From positions 1 through 64,000 of the forward strand of contig CAVRWT010000015.1 of the NCBI GenBank assembly GCA_963724825.1: DNA of 64,000 nt, written 5' to 3'. The notes under the pieces were generated by a model. That model had not been told where the DNA came from and searched no databases. It was given only the letters and a program-made list of their open reading frames with translations. The translations under genes were made by a program, and so were the position numbers. The first letter of the stretch is position 1. The number at the start of each line of letters is the position of its first letter. Of this stretch, positions 61,549 through 64,000 are shown piece after piece. Source of the DNA: JALYNX01 sp963724825 (GTDB lineage: Bacteria; Actinomycetota; Acidimicrobiia; Spongiisociales; ZC4RG35).

Positions 61549-62759
61549 TGGGCGGGCACGTTGCCTTCCTTTCGTTCCACACCTGCCCTCTGGTGCAGCC
61601 TGGCCAGGGCTGGGCCGGCGGAATGAACGTCTACGTCGACGAGCTGGCGCGAGCCATGGCCAGGGACGGGATCGAAGTAGACGTGTTCACCAGACGTCAC
61701 GACCGAGAGGTCCCCGAGTCGATCACTGTCGAGCCCGGCTTCTCCCTCCACCACCTCGAGGCAGGCCCTTCGCGGGAGCTCGATCCCGGTCGCGCCCTTC
61801 GCTACCTGGGCGTCTTCACCGATGCGGTCATCGACCGGATTGCGTTCATGGATGATCTTTCGCTGATCCACAGCCACTACTGGCTCTCGGGCTGGGCCGG
61901 TCTGCGGGTCAAGCGGCACTTTGGCTTGCCCCACGTCCATTCCTCCCACACGCTGGGCCGTGTCAACGAAGCTCATCGCCGCGGCAACGAGACCCCGGAG
62001 CGACTGATGAGGATTGCGACCGAGCAAGAGGTGATCGACGAGTCAGACGTGACCGTGGTGTCCAGTCGTGACGAGCGCGCCGAGCTCGTTTCCCGGTACG
62101 GGGCCGATGCCGAGCGGGTCTCCATAGTCACTCCCGGTGTCGATCACGATCAGTTCGTCCCGGTGTGCGCGAGTCGGCGCGGATCCGGCTCGGTTGGCCC
62201 GATGTCGAGACGGTGCTCTTCGTTGGGCGAATCCACCCGGTCAAGGGCGCGGACGTCGCCGTCGAGGCCTTCGCCAAAGTCGCCTCCGCGCGCCCTGGAG
62301 CTCGCCTGGTGCTGGTGGGTGCGCCTGCCGGCGACGACGGAGCCCGCGAGATGGAACAGCTGCAACGAAAGGTGAAGAGCCTCGACCTGGCGCACCGTCG
62401 TGACCTTTGCGGAGCCGGTTCCGCATCGGCACATGGCCGACGTCTATCGGGCTGGCGACCTGGTGCTGGTCCCCTCGCGGAGCGAGTCCTTCGGCCTGGT
62501 TGCTGCCGAGGCTCAGGCATCCGGGGTGCCGGTGGTCGCGGCAGCTGTTGGAGGCTTGCGGACAGTGGTCGGCGAGGGCTCAGGCGGGATTCTCGTGGAT
62601 GGGTGGGATCCGACCCTGTGGTCGGATGAGGCCGTCAGAGTGCTTGGCGAGCCCGTATTGCGCACGAAGCTGGCCACGGCAGGCCCGCAGTGGGCTGAGC
62701 GCTTCTCGTGGGAGGCAGCGGTTGCCGAGCTCGGAGCGATCTACGGGTCCCTCTCGTGA
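61548..62759 (+). CDS. mshA: D-inositol-3-phosphate glycosyltransferase-like (mycothiol), two frameshifts
   Basis: ATG 61548. MshA joins GlcNAc to inositol-3-phosphate, the first step of mycothiol synthesis. The N-terminal block is diagnostic: FHTCPLVQPGQGWAGGMNVY then VDELARAMARDGIEVDVFTR. LIHSHYWLSGWAGLRVKRHF, VHSSHTLGRVNEAHRRGNE and IVTPGVDHDQFVP follow. Base shifts near 62160 and 62400 restore VETVLFVGRIHPVKGADVAV and the GT4 donor site VPSRSESFGLVAAEAQASGV (E(X)7E). About 403 residues. A sucrose-synthase-like GT4 enzyme is the alternative, but the YbjN neighbour supports mshA. Confidence 0.78.
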
Positions 62760-63175
62760 GGGAGGTCCTCGAGGCCCGGATCAGGATGTGGCTCGATGAC
62801 CCGGAATCGAGCGTCGAGTATGCCGAGGAGTTGGAGGGCCGCTGGGCGGTTCGGATGCGTCAGCAGGTGCGCGACGCGACCACTGTCTGGTTCACACCGT
62901 TGGAGCGGAGTCTCGAGTACGAGGCGTATGTGATTCCGGTGCCAGAGGAGGCGAGCGAGGTGATGCGCCAGGCCCTGGTCCGCAATCAGCGGGGGTGGAG
63001 ATCCTTCTTCGCCATCGACGCTGAGGGTGATCTGTTGCTTCGGGGAAGGGTCGCCGCCGACCAGGTGACCCTTGTCGAGCTCGATCGTGTGCTGGGTGAG
63101 ATCTACGAGACGATCGAGTTGTCGTTCCGGGCGATGGTGACTGCGATCGCGGCGAGTCGCGAAAATTCGGGTTAG
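62756..63175 (+). CDS. YbjN-domain protein next to mshA
   Basis: 139 residues from GTG 62756, overlapping the mshA stop. EVLEARIRMWLDDPESSVEY, TTVWFTPLERSLEYEAYVIP, NQRGWRSFFAIDAEGDLLLR and LDRVLGEIYETIELSFRAMV fit the YbjN/type III-chaperone-like fold seen in actinobacteria. A protein of this type follows mshA in Mycobacterium as well. Role unknown; cytoplasmic. Confidence 0.8.
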   Translation: MREVLEARIRMWLDDPESSVEYAEELEGRWAVRMRQQVRDATTVWFTPLERSLEYEAYVIPVPEEASEVMRQALVRNQRGWRSFFAIDAEGDLLLRGRVAADQVTLVELDRVLGEIYETIELSFRAMVTAIAASRENSG

Positions 63176-63223
63176 AAACTTGTGAACAAACCCGTGTTGA
63201 CAAGCCCTGTGGATAACCCGAAT
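63165..63223. other. inverted repeat with a consensus DnaA box
   Basis: ATTCGGGTTA (63165-63174, the last codons of the YbjN gene) and TAACCCGAAT (63214-63223) are a perfect 10-bp inverted repeat with a 39-base loop. Overlapping the right arm, TGTGGATAA (63208-63216) is the exact complement of the DnaA box TTATCCACA. A weaker match, TGTGAACAA, is at 63181. It could be a terminator stem or a DnaA titration/regulation site; there are too few boxes for an origin. Confidence 0.45.
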
Positions 63224-63463
63224 AGCTGTTGGTAACCGTCCGATGCGGCTGCTCCAGCACCTCAACGACGATAGTTTGCGATCACCGACGATCTATTGGG
63301 GCGAGTCGAGGGTTGTTGATCCGGGGAGGGCAAATCCGTAGATTCAGCCCTGCGAACGCCCGAGAGGCAGTTCGGAGAAGCGTCCGTTCGGGGAAGTGCG
63401 GAGGAGGCTCCGAGAGGTCACTCGGGCGTTTCGTGTTCCCGTGAGCCGTTGATGGTCCAACCC
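63224..63463. other. intergenic, nothing recognised
   Basis: Open frames are present on both strands, but none resembles a known protein. Convergent position between the YbjN gene and the CAP-domain gene. No tRNA-like fold found by eye. Confidence 0.4.
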
Positions 63464-63510
63464 CCATCGCCTTCGCTTTGCTCAGGCGGTCCCCCCTTCG
63501 AAGGGGGGAC
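63464..63510. repeat. two-hairpin palindromic element, second copy
   Basis: Hairpin 1: CGCCT and AGGCG around TTCGCTTTGCTC-type loop sequence (about 63468-63488). Hairpin 2: GTCCCCCC (63489-63496) and GGGGGGAC (63503-63510) around TTCGAA, an 11-bp perfect palindrome arm. It lies 6 bases beyond the stop of the minus-strand CAP gene and may also act as its terminator. Layout matches the element inside nrdJ. Confidence 0.55.
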
Positions 63511-63516
63511 AACTGT

Positions 63517-64000
63517 TCAGTCGTGGCAGAGCTGGCCGAATCGACCGGCCTCGACGCAGGCCTCACCGGGAACCACTGCCTTGTCCGGCCCCACGATCAT
63601 CGTGGTGGTGGTGGTTGGGGGCAGGGTGGTCGTCGTGGTGTGGTCGCCTCGGTCGCTGGCGTCGGCTTGGGCTTGGTGGTTCCAGAACTCGAAGCCTTGG
63701 TGGTGCCCGGGCTCTCGTCCACGGTGGTGGTGGTTGTGGCGGGCGCCGAGCTCGAGCCCTTCTTCATGAAGATGACGGTCACGTAGAGATAGCCGTCCTT
63801 GGTTCCGGTCCCGATCCCCACGTAGTTGTAGTCACCGAGAATGTTGGCTCGGTGCCCCGACGAGTTCATGAACGCCTCGTGGAGGCTGCTCGGGGTCTGG
63901 CCCCGACCGACGTTCTCGCCCATCCGGTCCCATCCGGTCCCACCCGCGGCGCCCAGTTGTGCGCTCGACGAGTGGTAGATCTCCCCTGCATCCATCATCG
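63517..64000 (-). CDS. CAP (SCP/PR-1)-domain secreted protein, partial, one frameshift
   Basis: The gene enters from beyond the window edge. IYHSSSAQLGAAGGTGWDRM, GENVGRGQTPSSLHEAFMNS then SGHRANILGDYNYVGIGTGT are the CAP core, with HRANIL diagnostic; YLYVTVIFMKKGSSSAP ends the domain. A Thr-rich tail follows (ATTTTTVDESPGTTKASSSG); a base shift near 63650 restores TTTTTLPPTTTTTMIVGPDK and a Cys-containing end finishing RFGQLCHD at 63517. CAP proteins are extracellular and of varied function. The signal peptide lies outside the window. Confidence 0.8.

Noticed and set aside
63165..63516. Replication origin suggested by the DnaA box
   Set aside because: Only one perfect and one weak box, no AT-rich unwinding region and no dnaA/dnaN nearby.
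1..64000. tRNA, rRNA or CRISPR features
   Set aside because: No cloverleaf with a T-loop GTTCRANNC pattern in a plausible gene gap, no rRNA-like sequence and no regularly spaced direct repeats were found by eye; a tRNAscan/CRISPR search would settle it.

Overview
The window looks like two unrelated pieces of DNA joined at about 12,350-12,380. The left piece (1 to ~12.36 kb) resembles a proteobacterial genome. It carries an arylsulfatase, a Rieske/FAD ferredoxin-reductase-type protein, several small envelope or lipoproteins, a Rossmann-protein remnant, and a plus-strand cluster: a phytoene-desaturase-like FAD oxidoreductase, an unknown beta-rich protein, an encapsulin-like (HK97-fold) shell protein and a polyprenyl diphosphate synthase. 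Nearly every gene here is readable only by switching frames every few hundred bases. At least one switch sits in a homopolymer, so poor consensus sequence is more likely than natural decay.

The right piece (~12.36 kb to the end) is an ordinary, densely coded actinobacterial chromosome, probably Acidimicrobiia-like. The evidence is a mycothiol glycosyltransferase (mshA) with its YbjN neighbour, an RsiG-type c-di-GMP anti-sigma protein, a cobalamin-dependent ribonucleotide reductase (nrdJ) with a pair of NrdR boxes, an HNH-endonuclease remnant, and exported proteins with Thr-rich linkers. It opens with a sodium/calcium exchanger cut by the junction. Next come cell-wall and exported proteins (transglycosylase-like protein, zinc metallopeptidase, two tandem S41 lipoproteins), msrA, an amidohydrolase-maf pair, a thioesterase and dusB. 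A small hut locus (hutG, hutU) and a three-gene ABC-2 exporter follow, then a nitroreductase, a pabB-pabC fusion and deoD.

From 31.8 to 42 kb there is a NEW3-domain protein with its own ABC transporter, a purine permease, a cyclase-domain protein, zwf, corA, and a molybdopterin oxidoreductase with a flavin reductase partner. From 42 to 48.7 kb are a histidine kinase, a large cation antiporter fused to a GlnD-like regulatory tail, a TolB-like lipoprotein, an ankyrin protein and a SnoaL-like protein. nrdJ dominates 49-52.5 kb. Three alpha/beta hydrolases (two lacking a recognisable nucleophile), a MoaD-membrane protein fusion, an M23 peptidase, rsiG, an asparaginase, an acetyltransferase, mshA, a YbjN protein and a truncated CAP-domain protein complete the window.

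The most interesting items are the encapsulin-like shell gene set among isoprenoid genes (9.2-12.2 kb), the antiporter-GlnD fusion (43.8-46.6 kb), the RsiG homologue with two c-di-GMP-type motifs (59.2 kb), the MoaD fusion (57.0 kb) and a two-hairpin palindromic element that occurs both inside nrdJ and near 63.5 kb. The right piece also has isolated single-base frameshifts, listed gene by gene. I saw no tRNA, rRNA, CRISPR array or complete insertion sequence.
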